A program made the translations under genes and the position numbers. This document shows positions 18,029 through 28,838 of a stretch of DNA of 46,927 nucleotides, one piece after another. The notes beneath the pieces are model-generated. The model saw nothing but the letters and a program-made list of their open reading frames with translations. It did not search any database and was not told the DNA's origin. The first letter of the stretch is position 1; every line of letters starts with the position of its first letter. The stretch comes from Alphaproteobacteria bacterium. Its GTDB lineage: Bacteria > Pseudomonadota > Alphaproteobacteria > Micavibrionales > UBA2020. The DNA lies in the NCBI GenBank assembly GCA_021413445.1, contig JAIOQI010000006.1, positions 1 to 46,927 of the forward strand, in the 5' to 3' direction.

Positions 18029-19711
18029 ATGCTGGTCAGCCTTTCCATTCACAACGTTGTCCTGATCGACCGCCTGACGTTGGAAGGCGCCAGCGGCCTG
18101 TCCGCCCTGACCGGGGAGACCGGCGCGGGGAAATCCATTCTGCTTGATGCGCTGGGCCTGGCGCTCGGCGCGCGCGCGGAAGCGGGGCTGGTGCGCCACG
18201 GCGAAGCCCAGGCCAGCGTCACCGCCTGTTTCGAGCTTCCCGCCGGACATCCGGCCCTGAAACTCCTGAAAGAAAAAGACCTGGAAGCCGCCGACACGCT
18301 GATTCTCCGCCGCACGGTGGGGAAAGACGGGCGCAGCAAGGCTTTCATCAACGATGCGCCGGTCAGCGTCCAGCTCCTGAAGGAGATCGGCGCCGAGCTG
18401 GTGGAGATTCACGGCCAGTTCGAGACCCAGGGGCTGCTCAACCCCGAGACGCACGGCCAGGTGCTCGACAGCTATGCCGGCCTCACCGCTGATGTCGCCG
18501 CCATCCGCGCCGCCTGGAACGGCTGGCGCTTGGCCCGCGAAAAACTGGAACAGGCGCTGGCCGACGTTTCCGCCGTCAAATTGCAGGAAGAGTACCTCAA
18601 ATACACCGTGGCCGAGCTGGAAAAACTGGATCCGCAGCCGGGCGAGGAAGCGGGCCTTGCCGAAAAGCGCAGTTTCCTGATGAACCGCGAAAAAATGCGC
18701 GGGGCTTTTGAGCAGGCCACGGAGATTCTGGAGGGCGAGGACGGCATTCAGAGCCGGCTCGGCAGGCTGCAGGGCGTGCTGGAACGCCTGGCCGGCAAGG
18801 CTGGGGGCAAGTTGACAGCAGCTTTGGAAACGGCCCATCGCGCCCGGAGCGAGATTGATGAGCTTGCCTACCAGGTTGAACAGCTGAAAAGCGGCGGCGC
18901 GGACGGCGGCGAAAGCCTGGAGGAAATAGAAGAGCGTTACTTCACCCTGAAGGAATGCGCCAAGAAGCACCGTTGCACGACCGACGACCTGCCGAGCGTC
19001 CATGCCGAGCTGGCGCAGAAGCTACGGCTGATTACGCATCAGGAAGACGCCCTGGCGGAACTGACGGGCGCTGTTGCCGAAGCGCGGAAAAAATTCATCG
19101 CGCTGGCCGAAAAGGCCAGCGTCCAGCGCCAGAAGGCGGCGCAAAAACTGGGCAGGGCGGTGAATGCCGAATTGCCTGCCCTTAAACTCGACAAGGCGAA
19201 GTTCACCGTCGAATGCGTTTCCAGCGAGGCGGAATCCGGCTGGGGCCCGCAGGGGTTCGACAGTGTGCAGTTCGTCGTTGCCACCAATCCGCAGACCCCC
19301 GCCGGCCCCATTCACAAGATCGCCTCCGGCGGCGAGCTGGCGCGGTTCATGCTGGCGCTGAAATTGATTCTGGCCGAAACCAGCTCCATCCTGACGCTGA
19401 TTTTTGACGAGGTCGATAGCGGCATCGGCGGGGCGACGGCGGATGCCGTGGGCGAGCGTTTGGCGCGATTGAGCCAAAATTATCAGGTGCTGGTCGTCAC
19501 TCACAGCCCGCAGGTGGCCGCCCGCGCCGCCCATCACTGGATTGTCGCCAAGACCGGGCAGGGCGGCGCCGTCACGACGCAGATCACCCCGCTGAAAGCG
19601 CGCAGGGAGCAGCAGGAGGAAATTGCCCGCATGCTCTCCGGCGCCAAGATCACCCCCGAAGCCCGCGCCGCCGCGGCCAAGCTGCTGGAAAGCCGCGTGG
19701 CGGCGGCATGA
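18029..19711 (+). CDS. recN: DNA repair ATPase RecN
   Basis: SMC-like ATPase that acts early in double-strand-break repair. The product is 560 residues. The Walker A loop GETGAGKS lies near residues 29-36. A long charged coiled-coil middle follows. The ABC signature ASGGELARFMLALKL lies near residue 432, with the Walker B stretch LIFDEVDSGIGG just after. AGGAA precedes the ATG. It begins 11 bases after bamD and ends 12 bases before ligA, so the three are probably cotranscribed. Confidence 0.95.
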   Translation: MLVSLSIHNVVLIDRLTLEGASGLSALTGETGAGKSILLDALGLALGARAEAGLVRHGEAQASVTACFELPAGHPALKLLKEKDLEAADTLILRRTVGKDGRSKAFINDAPVSVQLLKEIGAELVEIHGQFETQGLLNPETHGQVLDSYAGLTADVAAIRAAWNGWRLAREKLEQALADVSAVKLQEEYLKYTVAELEKLDPQPGEEAGLAEKRSFLMNREKMRGAFEQATEILEGEDGIQSRLGRLQGVLERLAGKAGGKLTAALETAHRARSEIDELAYQVEQLKSGGADGGESLEEIEERYFTLKECAKKHRCTTDDLPSVHAELAQKLRLITHQEDALAELTGAVAEARKKFIALAEKASVQRQKAAQKLGRAVNAELPALKLDKAKFTVECVSSEAESGWGPQGFDSVQFVVATNPQTPAGPIHKIASGGELARFMLALKLILAETSSILTLIFDEVDSGIGGATADAVGERLARLSQNYQVLVVTHSPQVAARAAHHWIVAKTGQGGAVTTQITPLKARREQQEEIARMLSGAKITPEARAAAAKLLESRVAAA

Positions 19712-21799
<2,088 letters not shown>

Positions 21800-21801
21800 A
21801 A

Positions 21802-23481
21802 TCAGCCGCTCTTTATGCTGTTCAGGTATTCGATCATGCGCCGCCCGATTTCGCGCGGTGCGGCGACGACCAGGTCTATATTCCGCCGGGTGAAATATTG
21901 CATTTCCTCATCGTTTTGCGCTTTGACCAGAACCTTGATGGAAGGATTCAGGGTGCGGGCCGCATCGACAATGCGGCGGGCTTCAAAAGGGTCGGGAACC
22001 GTCACCACAATAGCGAAAGCCTTCTGGATGGCCGCTTCATGGAGAACATCTGCGCGGGTGGCATCGCCGGCAATGGCGTGAAAACCGCTTTTTCTTAAGG
22101 ATTCGACCTTTTCCCTGTTGTGGTCGATGACCACCAGATCCACGCGATTGGGATGAATATTCTTGGTGATGTGCTCCCCGACGCGCCCCAAGCCGACGAG
22201 AATGACGAGTTCTCTGAGTACGCGTTTTTCATCGTTGCGCAGATGGGCCAGTTCGTCGTCGCGCAAATTGAACAGGGTGGAAAGGCGCGGCGCCCGTTCC
22301 ACGAGTTCATAGACCAGGCGGGAGCCATAGAAAGCGATGGGGTTCAGCCCGATCGAAACAAGGGCCCCGGCAAGTATCAGGTCGCGTCCGTCGTCCGGCA
22401 ATAGGCCGAGGGATAGCCCTAAAGTCACAAGAATAAAAGAAAACTCGCCGATCTGGGCAAGGCCCGCCGAGATCAGAAGCCCCGTCTTTAGCGGATATCC
22501 GAACAGCGTAACGATCAGCAGGGTCACAATCGATTTTCCAATCATAATGACGGCAACGACCGCAAGGACATTGAGAGGTTGCTGGATCAACACCATTGGA
22601 TTGAAAAGCATTCCGACAGACACAAAGAACAGGACGGCAAAGGCATCCTGAAACGGCAGCGCCCTGTCCGCTACTTCGTGAGTCAGGTCTGATTCCCGCA
22701 CCATCATGCCGGCGAAGAAAGCCCCCAGCGCGAAGGACACGCCAAACAGCACTGTTGCGCTAAAGGCTATCCCCATCGCCACGGCGAAAACGGCAAGCGT
22801 GAACAGCTCGCGGGAACCGGTTTTACTGACTGTCGTCAACAGCCATGGCAGGAACCGTTTTCCGGCGACGACCATGATCGCGATGAACATCAGCACTTTC
22901 CCAAGAGCCAGGCCCAATTGCTGTGCCGTCTCCAAGGCGCCGCCCGCCTTGCCCGTTTCGGCCAGTGCGGGGATAAGAACCATCGCCAGAACCATGGCGA
23001 GATCCTCGACGATCAGCCACCCTATGGTGATATGGCCGCTGATCGTCTGTAGGAGATTGCGCTCCTCAAAGGCGCGCAGCAGGACGACGGTGCTGGCCAC
23101 GGACAGGGCTAAACCGAAGATCAGGCCGCTTTGCAAAGGCCAGCCCCAGAAATAACTCAGCCCGGCGCCCATAACCGTTGCAATAACGATCCGTACCAGC
23201 GCGCCCGTCAGGGCTATTTTTCTAACGGCCATAAAATCGCTGACGGAGAAGTGCAAACCGACGCCGAACATGAGCAGCACAATGCCGATCTCTGAAAGTT
23301 CCTGGGCAATTTTGATGTTTGCTATAAACCCCGGCGTATGCGGGCCAATCAGAATGCCGACAAGAAGATAGCCGACAATCGGCGATATTCTCAGCTTTGT
23401 GGCGGCCAGACCGCAAACAAGGGCCAGGCTCAGGCTGACAGCGACGGTGGAAATAAGCGGTAAATCGTGCAACACGGCCAC
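21802..23481 (-). CDS. ybaL: YbaL-type monovalent cation:proton antiporter (CPA2, KefB family)
   Basis: Inner-membrane cation/proton antiporter of the CPA2 family. The product is 559 residues, close to E. coli YbaL. About twelve hydrophobic helices fill residues 1-385, with the family stretches LRISPIVGYLLVGILIGP, GVGLHFSVSDFMAV and HITIGWLIVEDLAMVL. A cytoplasmic nucleotide-binding RCK/TrkA-N domain starts near residue 415 with LVILVGLGRVGEHI. There is no separate TrkA-C domain. The transported ion cannot be told from sequence. It stands alone and converges on ligA. Confidence 0.88.
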   Translation of the reverse strand: MAVLHDLPLISTVAVSLSLALVCGLAATKLRISPIVGYLLVGILIGPHTPGFIANIKIAQELSEIGIVLLMFGVGLHFSVSDFMAVRKIALTGALVRIVIATVMGAGLSYFWGWPLQSGLIFGLALSVASTVVLLRAFEERNLLQTISGHITIGWLIVEDLAMVLAMVLIPALAETGKAGGALETAQQLGLALGKVLMFIAIMVVAGKRFLPWLLTTVSKTGSRELFTLAVFAVAMGIAFSATVLFGVSFALGAFFAGMMVRESDLTHEVADRALPFQDAFAVLFFVSVGMLFNPMVLIQQPLNVLAVVAVIMIGKSIVTLLIVTLFGYPLKTGLLISAGLAQIGEFSFILVTLGLSLGLLPDDGRDLILAGALVSIGLNPIAFYGSRLVYELVERAPRLSTLFNLRDDELAHLRNDEKRVLRELVILVGLGRVGEHITKNIHPNRVDLVVIDHNREKVESLRKSGFHAIAGDATRADVLHEAAIQKAFAIVVTVPDPFEARRIVDAARTLNPSIKVLVKAQNDEEMQYFTRRNIDLVVAAPREIGRRMIEYLNSIKSG

Positions 23482-23574
23482 AAGGTCGACTCCTCTGTAG
23501 GATAGAGACTATGATGGCAGTCTATCAAATAAATTATTTGCAGCAGAAGTGTTTTTCTAAGGGCTCTGCCGCTT

Positions 23575-24774
23575 TTATAACTTCGGCCCGCCGCCGGCTT
23601 TATGCCGGTTGGGGTTATAAAGCATGAAGGTCATGCCCACATTGTTGGAGTTGTAGCGCAGGTTGAATTCCTGGGTCCCGTCCAGCAGGTCGTGCTTGCG
23701 GTGATAGAATGCGGTCTTGTTCTCTACGAAAATGCCGAACCTTTGGTTAGGCGTGGTCCACTCCAGCTTGTTCCTGATGCTGCCGCCGAGGCCCTGGATT
23801 TTGGTCTTTTCGTGATAATCGTCAAAATCCCAGTATTTGTCTTTCTGGACGACGACGGAAAGAGTCGCGCCCATCTGAAACCCTGCCGAGAGGCCGGGAA
23901 CGTAAGACAGCGTGCCGAATTTTCTGGAGCTGAGCAGGTTGAACCTGTGCGCATAGCCGACTTCATATTCCATCTGCCGGTAGGTGTTTTCATTGCGCCC
24001 CAGCTTCATCTCCCCCGGTACTTGATAGTAGCCGTGGAAAGGGGTGCTGACGGGGGCGACATGATCGACCGCCACCCCGTCCACGGTCCCCTGGATAAGT
24101 TTTTCCTGACCCGGGTTCTGATAGAACTTGGGGTGAAAGGCGGAAACAAAGAATATATTTTTCGGGCTAAACCAGTTGTTGCCGTCCCGCGAATGCCATT
24201 CATAGTCCTTGATTTTAACATCATAGCGGCTGGTCTTGATGGTGATGTCGGAGGGGTAATAATGGGTGAAGGCATGGCTGGCGTAAATCTTGAACTTCCA
24301 CTTGGTGTCCGGTGTTTTCGGCAAAGTGATTTGAATGGGGGCGGTTTCGACGGGGGCCGGGGTGGGAGTCTGGGCCAGGTTTATATTCGGAATGACATTG
24401 ACCGGCGTTTGTTCCTGCGGGAGAGAGGGAGGAACCGTTTCCGCTTTAACCGTGTCGGTTTCAACCACGGGAGCGAAGTCAGCGCGGCCGCCGTCGGGTA
24501 TCCTGCTAAGAGGCGACTGGCGTTTGTTTTCAGCGGGTGCAAGCTGCGCCTGATTATCTTCGACATCAGGATTACCTATCGTGGGAGGATGGCAGTCTTC
24601 CTCCCTGGGCGCCATTCTTCTTGCGTTTGCATCGGGGACCCATTCGGTATTTTGGCGTTCAGGCGTTTTCGCTTCCGGGATAGCGGGATGGTTGCAGCTG
24701 GTCATCAGGCTCAGGGCGGCTACGCCCGACAGCAGGGCGGCGCGGAACTTTTCTTTCAGTCTAAAACTCTTCAT
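23575..24774 (-). CDS. Lipoprotein A of unknown function, paralogue of the gene ending at 26708
   Basis: I recognise no named family. The 399-residue protein has a lipoprotein signal (LKEKFRAALLSG to LMTSC, Cys27). A Pro/Thr-rich spacer of about 130 residues contains PERQNTEW. A C-terminal domain of about 245 residues follows, rich in alternating polar and hydrophobic stretches (YASHAFTHYYPSDI, GGSIRNKLEW, LLDGTQEFNLRY), which suggests beta structure, possibly an outer-membrane barrel. Compared with its paralogue it lacks about 35 residues after DYEW. AAGGAG precedes the ATG. It is separated from the rest of the cluster by the broken GGDEF gene. Confidence 0.75.
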   Translation of the reverse strand: MKSFRLKEKFRAALLSGVAALSLMTSCNHPAIPEAKTPERQNTEWVPDANARRMAPREEDCHPPTIGNPDVEDNQAQLAPAENKRQSPLSRIPDGGRADFAPVVETDTVKAETVPPSLPQEQTPVNVIPNINLAQTPTPAPVETAPIQITLPKTPDTKWKFKIYASHAFTHYYPSDITIKTSRYDVKIKDYEWHSRDGNNWFSPKNIFFVSAFHPKFYQNPGQEKLIQGTVDGVAVDHVAPVSTPFHGYYQVPGEMKLGRNENTYRQMEYEVGYAHRFNLLSSRKFGTLSYVPGLSAGFQMGATLSVVVQKDKYWDFDDYHEKTKIQGLGGSIRNKLEWTTPNQRFGIFVENKTAFYHRKHDLLDGTQEFNLRYNSNNVGMTFMLYNPNRHKAGGGPKL

Positions 24775-24814
24775 AACGTGCTGCTCCTTAAAAAATTAAA
24801 TCGGGTGGTTCTGT

Positions 24815-24843
24815 CTTCTACCAGTCTTTTGTTATTATGTCTA
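24815..24843 (-). promoter_or_regulatory. Putative promoter of lipoprotein A gene
   Basis: On the minus strand TAGACA (24843-24838) is followed by 17 bases and TAGAAG (24820-24815). The -35 continues as TAGACATAAT, close to the TTGACATAAT block of the neighbouring genes. Confidence 0.42.
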
Positions 24844-24951
24844 TGGTATTTCCGTATCAATTATACTTATTTAATTGTCATATTCACAGATAGACTTTCT
24901 TTACCATTGATGAGGTAAACTGGGGGCAGTGAAAAATATGGAGTCCCGGCA

Positions 24952-25885
24952 TTGTTGAAACTGGATAGCAAAAAACAGACGCCCCCCGCGACCGGGGATG
25001 ATCTCATGGAAGAGTTCGGCAGCAGGGTGCTGGCGAAAATCAGGAGCTTGAATCTCAAGCCGCTGCCGCAGCTTTACGAGCTGTGGTTCAATTATCTCCA
25101 GGGCAACCATGAAATTGTGCACGCCATCGACACCTATCAGGGCGAGATCGACGAAGTGTTCTGCAACAGGACCTATAAACGCTACCTGAGCGAATCGGCG
25201 CGGGAGGAAGCTGTCAGGAAGATCAGCGACCAGGTCCAGCAGGCCGTCACCGAACTGGCGACGACGCTCAGCTCGGTCCAGCAGGCGACGTCCGAATACG
25301 GGGGAACGCTGGAGGGGGTCACAAAAAAAATCGAGAATGCGAAAACGCTCGAGGACCTGGGCAGCGTCGTTTCCGGCATCGTCCAGGATACCAAGAGGAT
25401 GGTGCAGAAAAACCAGGACCTGGAGCTTAATCCAGGACTGGATCGAAGAATCCAAGGTTTCCGGCACGGCGCTGTCCCTGCTGATGCTGGACATCGACCA
25501 TTTCAAGAAGTTCAACGATACTTACGGCCACCAGACCGGGGACCAGGTTTTGCGGCTGGTGGCGCGCACCCTGACGGACGGCGTGAAGGGGCGCGATTTT
25601 GCGGCGCGCTTCGGCGGCGAGGAGTTTGTCATCCTTTTGCCGGAAACAAGGCTGTCGGACGCCCTCAAGGTGGCGGAAAACCTGCGCAAGGCCGTGGAGG
25701 ACAAGGAGATCGTCAACAAGGCCAGCAATAAGAGCCTCGGCCATATCCGGCTTTCGGTCGGCGTCGCCCAGTACCACGCGGACGAAAGCGTCGCGGAGTT
25801 AATAGATCGCGCCGATGCCGCCCTGTATGACGCCAAAAAATGCGGCCGCAACCAGGTCAAGGCCGCGGGCATGCTGGTGGGCTAG
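24952..25885 (+). pseudogene. Diguanylate cyclase (GGDEF) gene, frameshifted and internally deleted
   Basis: Two frames together encode one GGDEF protein. The first (TTG at 24952, with GGAG eight bases upstream) gives about 160 residues of a helical sensor-like region ending KRMVQKNQDLE. The second frame resumes at about 25427 with DWIEESKVSGTALSLLMLDIDHFKKFND and runs through the active-site motif FGGEEFVILLP to the stop at 25885. The usual (D)xLTGLxNR segment at the start of GGDEF domains and the preceding coiled coil are absent. A deletion of 3n+2 bases would explain both losses. The gene is probably inactive, unless this is an assembly error. Confidence 0.8.
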
Positions 25886-25903
25886 GTTGCCGTTGGTTTA
25901 AGC

Positions 25904-26623
25904 TTAAAATCCCGGTCCCAGACGCCTTATCTTTTTCACCGTGCAGGAGCGTATTTCCCCCGGGGTGACCAGGTAAAAGGGCGTGTAGCCGGTCTGGCCG
26001 AAAGTTTTTTTGGAGTTGGCCGTGATGTTGTCCAGTACCAGGCAATTGACCCAGTTGTTCTTCGCCGAGGTATCAACCGCCAATACCGCATGATTGAAGT
26101 CTTTCGCGGCGCTGTCGGTGGAGACAACCATAATGGAAAACCGGCTGTCCGGCACGTCCAGATATTGCAGGGCGTAAAATTTGGCGATGGCGTAATCGTC
26201 GCAATCCCCCTTGCCGGTGAGGACGGTTTCGGCGCCGGCGGCCCAGTACTCTTTGGCGCCATGGTGGGTTATGCTGTCGCTGGTCCAGGTCACGGTCTTG
26301 TTGACGAGGCTATCGACGATCTGCATTTGCCGGAGGAGGGGCATGCCTTCCGCGCCGTCCAGCTTCGAAAGCCATGCCTGGTAATGCACGCTGTTGGAAT
26401 CATCGTCCAGAAAAGAATCCTGGCGGCCATCCCATTGCTGGAACTCCTTGTGGCTTGCATACACGTCCGCGCCGCACGAATCCGTGACCAATTGCGTGAT
26501 GTCGGCATCGAGGGGTTTGGGCTTGGCGGTGGTCTGGTTGATGTTCGTGGCCATGATGCCCAGCGCCGCCAGGCCCGTTATCACCGCGATCCGGAATTTT
26601 CTTTTTAAGCCGACATTCTGCAT
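25904..26623 (-). CDS. BTLCP/LapG-like transglutaminase-like cysteine proteinase 1
   Basis: Exported protein of 239 residues with the catalytic core of bacterial transglutaminase-like cysteine proteinases, the class of LapG, which cleaves surface adhesins. Visible core: Cys141 in GKGDCDDYAIAKFYAL, His178 in FNHAVLAVD, and Asp198 in CLVLDNI. The leader (LKRKFRIAVITG, then LGIMATNIN) matches its neighbours, but Asn27 stands where they have a lipobox cysteine, so this one is probably soluble in the periplasm or anchored by its signal. The substrate is unknown. It converges on the GGDEF pseudogene with 18 bases between. Confidence 0.82.
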   Translation of the reverse strand: MQNVGLKRKFRIAVITGLAALGIMATNINQTTAKPKPLDADITQLVTDSCGADVYASHKEFQQWDGRQDSFLDDDSNSVHYQAWLSKLDGAEGMPLLRQMQIVDSLVNKTVTWTSDSITHHGAKEYWAAGAETVLTGKGDCDDYAIAKFYALQYLDVPDSRFSIMVVSTDSAAKDFNHAVLAVDTSAKNNWVNCLVLDNITANSKKTFGQTGYTPFYLVTPGEIRSCTVKKIRRLGPGF

Positions 26624-26657
26624 TAAGCCGTTTTTCCTGAAATAAAACTCAATAGGG

Positions 26658-26686
26658 AACGTAACAGATGTCGTGCATTATGTCAA
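26658..26686 (-). promoter_or_regulatory. Putative promoter of proteinase 1 gene
   Basis: TTGACA (26686-26681, minus strand) continues as TTGACATAAT. After 17 bases lies the weak -10 TACGTT (26663-26658). AGGAAAAA serves as ribosome site before the ATG at 26623. Confidence 0.42.
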
Positions 26687-26707
26687 TAACATTATCTTAT
26701 GTTATAT

Positions 26708-27988
26708 TTATTTGCAGCCGGGGCCGTATTTTTTGTGGTGATTGGCGGGGTTATACAGCGAGAAGGAGAAGCCCACCGTATTGGCCGTGTAGCAGAAATT
26801 GAATTCCTGGGTGCCGTCCAGCAGTTCGTGCTTGCGGTGATAGAGGGAGGTCTTGTTTTCGTAGAAAAGGCCGAATCTTTCCTTCGGCGTCCGCCATTCG
26901 ATTTTATTCCTGATGCTGCCGCCGACGCCCTGCAGGGAGTATTGCTCGTGATATTCGACGCGTTCGCCGTCCTTGATGACGGCGGAGCGCGTCCTGCCGG
27001 TCTGCACCCCGGCCGAGATGCCGGGCACATAAAGGACTTTGCCGAATTTTTTGTTGTCGAGCAGGGTGAACTTATGCGCGTAGCCGGCCTCAAACTCCAT
27101 TTGCAGGTAGGTGTTTTTGTTATCCTCCAGGCGCATCGCGCCCGGCAGGTAATAGTTGCCGTGGAGGGCGTCATTGACCGGGGCGGTATGGTCAACCGCC
27201 ACCCCGTCGATTGTCCCCTGGATATGCCTGATCTGATCCGGCTCCTGATAAAATTTGGGGTGAAAGTGGGAAACGAATATGACGTGGGCGTTTTTTTCAA
27301 AAGCCAGGGTGTAGGTGTTCGACGGCTCGTCGAACACCTGGAAGGGGTTGTTTCCCGGCTTGGACCAGGTCTTGGGGTTGAAGAATTCCCGGCTGCTTCT
27401 TTCCACCCATTCGTAGTTATCTATTTTCACGTCGTAGCGGCTGGTCTTGATCCTGATGTCGGAGGGGAAATAATGGGTGAAGGCATGGCTGGCATAAACC
27501 CGGACCTGCCAGTCCCATGCATGGTGCGCGTGGGGGAGTTTCAGCAGGTCGGTCCTGATGGACAACGGGGCCGGGTTTTTATTTTGGAGAAGACTGACGG
27601 GGTTTTTCCTGTTCAGGAAGCTGGTCTGGGCGAGGGGGAGGGTAAAGCTTTTATTGAAGAAAAGAGGGACGGCCGTTTGCCGGTTGAAGATGCCGCTGAC
27701 ATTGTCATTCGCCTTGTCGGCGAGGACGGGGTCCTTTTTCTTGTCAGGCTGTGAAGGCTGTGTCCGGACCGGGTGGTTATCGGGATGAGCGGCCGTCATG
27801 CGGAAGCCGCAGCTTTCTTCATCTACCGGGGCGGCTTCCGGTTTTGTTTTTATCCATTCGGTGTTTTGACGTTCCGGCGCCTGCTCTTCCCGGGGCGCGG
27901 GAGACTTGCAGCCGGCCATTGAGCTCAGCATGAATATCCCCGTCAGAACCGCGCGGCGGAATTTATGTTTCAAGGCGGAGAACTTCAT
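26708..27988 (-). CDS. Lipoprotein B of unknown function, paralogue of lipoprotein A
   Basis: 426 residues from the ATG at 27988. A further in-frame ATG at 28000 exists, but the later start gives the cluster-wide leader (MKFSALKHKFRR) with the lipobox cysteine at position 27, as in its neighbours, and has GGAAAAG upstream. PERQNTEW and an EExC motif follow in a variable spacer. The C-terminal domain repeats that of lipoprotein A (YASHAFTHYFPSDI, HFHPKFYQ, GVGGSIRNKIEW, LLDGTQEFNFCY) and keeps an extra segment (FFNPKTW through TYTLAFEKN). It may be beta-rich and anchored at the outer membrane. The function is unknown. Confidence 0.75.
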   Translation of the reverse strand: MKFSALKHKFRRAVLTGIFMLSSMAGCKSPAPREEQAPERQNTEWIKTKPEAAPVDEESCGFRMTAAHPDNHPVRTQPSQPDKKKDPVLADKANDNVSGIFNRQTAVPLFFNKSFTLPLAQTSFLNRKNPVSLLQNKNPAPLSIRTDLLKLPHAHHAWDWQVRVYASHAFTHYFPSDIRIKTSRYDVKIDNYEWVERSSREFFNPKTWSKPGNNPFQVFDEPSNTYTLAFEKNAHVIFVSHFHPKFYQEPDQIRHIQGTIDGVAVDHTAPVNDALHGNYYLPGAMRLEDNKNTYLQMEFEAGYAHKFTLLDNKKFGKVLYVPGISAGVQTGRTRSAVIKDGERVEYHEQYSLQGVGGSIRNKIEWRTPKERFGLFYENKTSLYHRKHELLDGTQEFNFCYTANTVGFSFSLYNPANHHKKYGPGCK

Positions 27989-28020
27989 CAGCTTTTCCAT
28001 TCTGAAAATGAGATGAAGGA

Positions 28021-28049
28021 TTCATAACAAGGATTAAATTTCGTGTCTA
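28021..28049 (-). promoter_or_regulatory. Putative promoter of lipoprotein B gene
   Basis: TAGACA (28049-28044, minus strand), 17 bases, then TATGAA (28026-28021). This has the best -10 of the cluster. The TAAT after the -35 is not conserved here. The 109-base gap before it separates this gene from the proteinase 2 gene. Confidence 0.48.
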
Positions 28050-28109
28050 TGAAAAGGTCAGTAATTATATATCAATAAGATATACATAACGCCAAAGCGA
28101 CGCGAATCA

Positions 28110-28826
28110 TCAGGGCGCGGGCGGTTTCCGGACTTTTACGACGCAGATACGCAGCTCTTTGTCGTTGAACAGGAGGCAGGGTGTAAAGCCGGTTTCGCCT
28201 AAGGTTTTGACGGTGCTGGGGAGCTCCTCGTTGTCATTCAGGATCAGGGCATTGGTCCAGTTGTTCGCCGCCGAGGTGTCGAGGGCGAGGACGCCGTGGC
28301 TGGGCTGGCGCATGACGCTGTCCAGCGGGTTCGTGGCGACGCCCAGAATGGCGAGCCTGTTTTCCGGCACGCCCAGATGCCGCAGGGCGCAAAACTTGGC
28401 GATGGCGAAATCCTCGCAGTCGCCCTTGCCGGTCAGCATCGTCTCGACGCCGGAAGCGTAGTATTCGAAAGAATTGTAGTTGCTCAGGTCGTCCGTCCAG
28501 GTGACGCGGGCGTTAACAAGGTCGTTCACTTTTTCCACCTGTTCGAGCAGGGGAAGTTCTTTCAGACCGTCCAGCTGCAACAGCCAGGTTTGATAGCCGG
28601 CTTTGAGAAAGCTGTCTTTCAAATAAAAATCCTGCCGCGCTTTCCAGTCCTTGTTGCCCCCGGAGAGTTCCGCATTTTTAATGGACCAGGTTGAATCGAT
28701 CAGGATTTGCGTGTCCGGCGCGGGAGGGGCGGCGGGACGCAGGTTGCAGCTTGTCAACGCGCCCAGCATGGCAAGGCCGGAAAGGACGGCGGTGCGGAAT
28801 TTGTTTTTCAGGCCGGGAAACTTCAT
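28110..28826 (-). CDS. BTLCP/LapG-like lipoprotein proteinase 2
   Basis: 238 residues with a lipoprotein leader (LKNKFRTAVLSG, lipobox LTSC, Cys27) and a BTLCP core. Visible are Cys137 in GKGDCEDFAIAKF and His177 in PSHGVLALD. The third-residue stretch reads LILNDNE, so the position of Asp198 in proteinase 1 is Asn197 here, with an aspartate one residue later. The gene starts 12 bases after the stop of proteinase 3 and is probably cotranscribed with it. AGGA lies 11 bases before the ATG. Substrate unknown. Confidence 0.82.
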   Translation of the reverse strand: MKFPGLKNKFRTAVLSGLAMLGALTSCNLRPAAPPAPDTQILIDSTWSIKNAELSGGNKDWKARQDFYLKDSFLKAGYQTWLLQLDGLKELPLLEQVEKVNDLVNARVTWTDDLSNYNSFEYYASGVETMLTGKGDCEDFAIAKFCALRHLGVPENRLAILGVATNPLDSVMRQPSHGVLALDTSAANNWTNALILNDNEELPSTVKTLGETGFTPCLLFNDKELRICVVKVRKPPAP

Positions 28827-28838
28827 GTTTCTTTATTC

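Noticed and set aside
25405..25450. Programmed ribosomal frameshift in the GGDEF gene
   Set aside because: There is no slippery heptamer or downstream structure, and a conserved part of the domain is missing, which frameshifting cannot restore.
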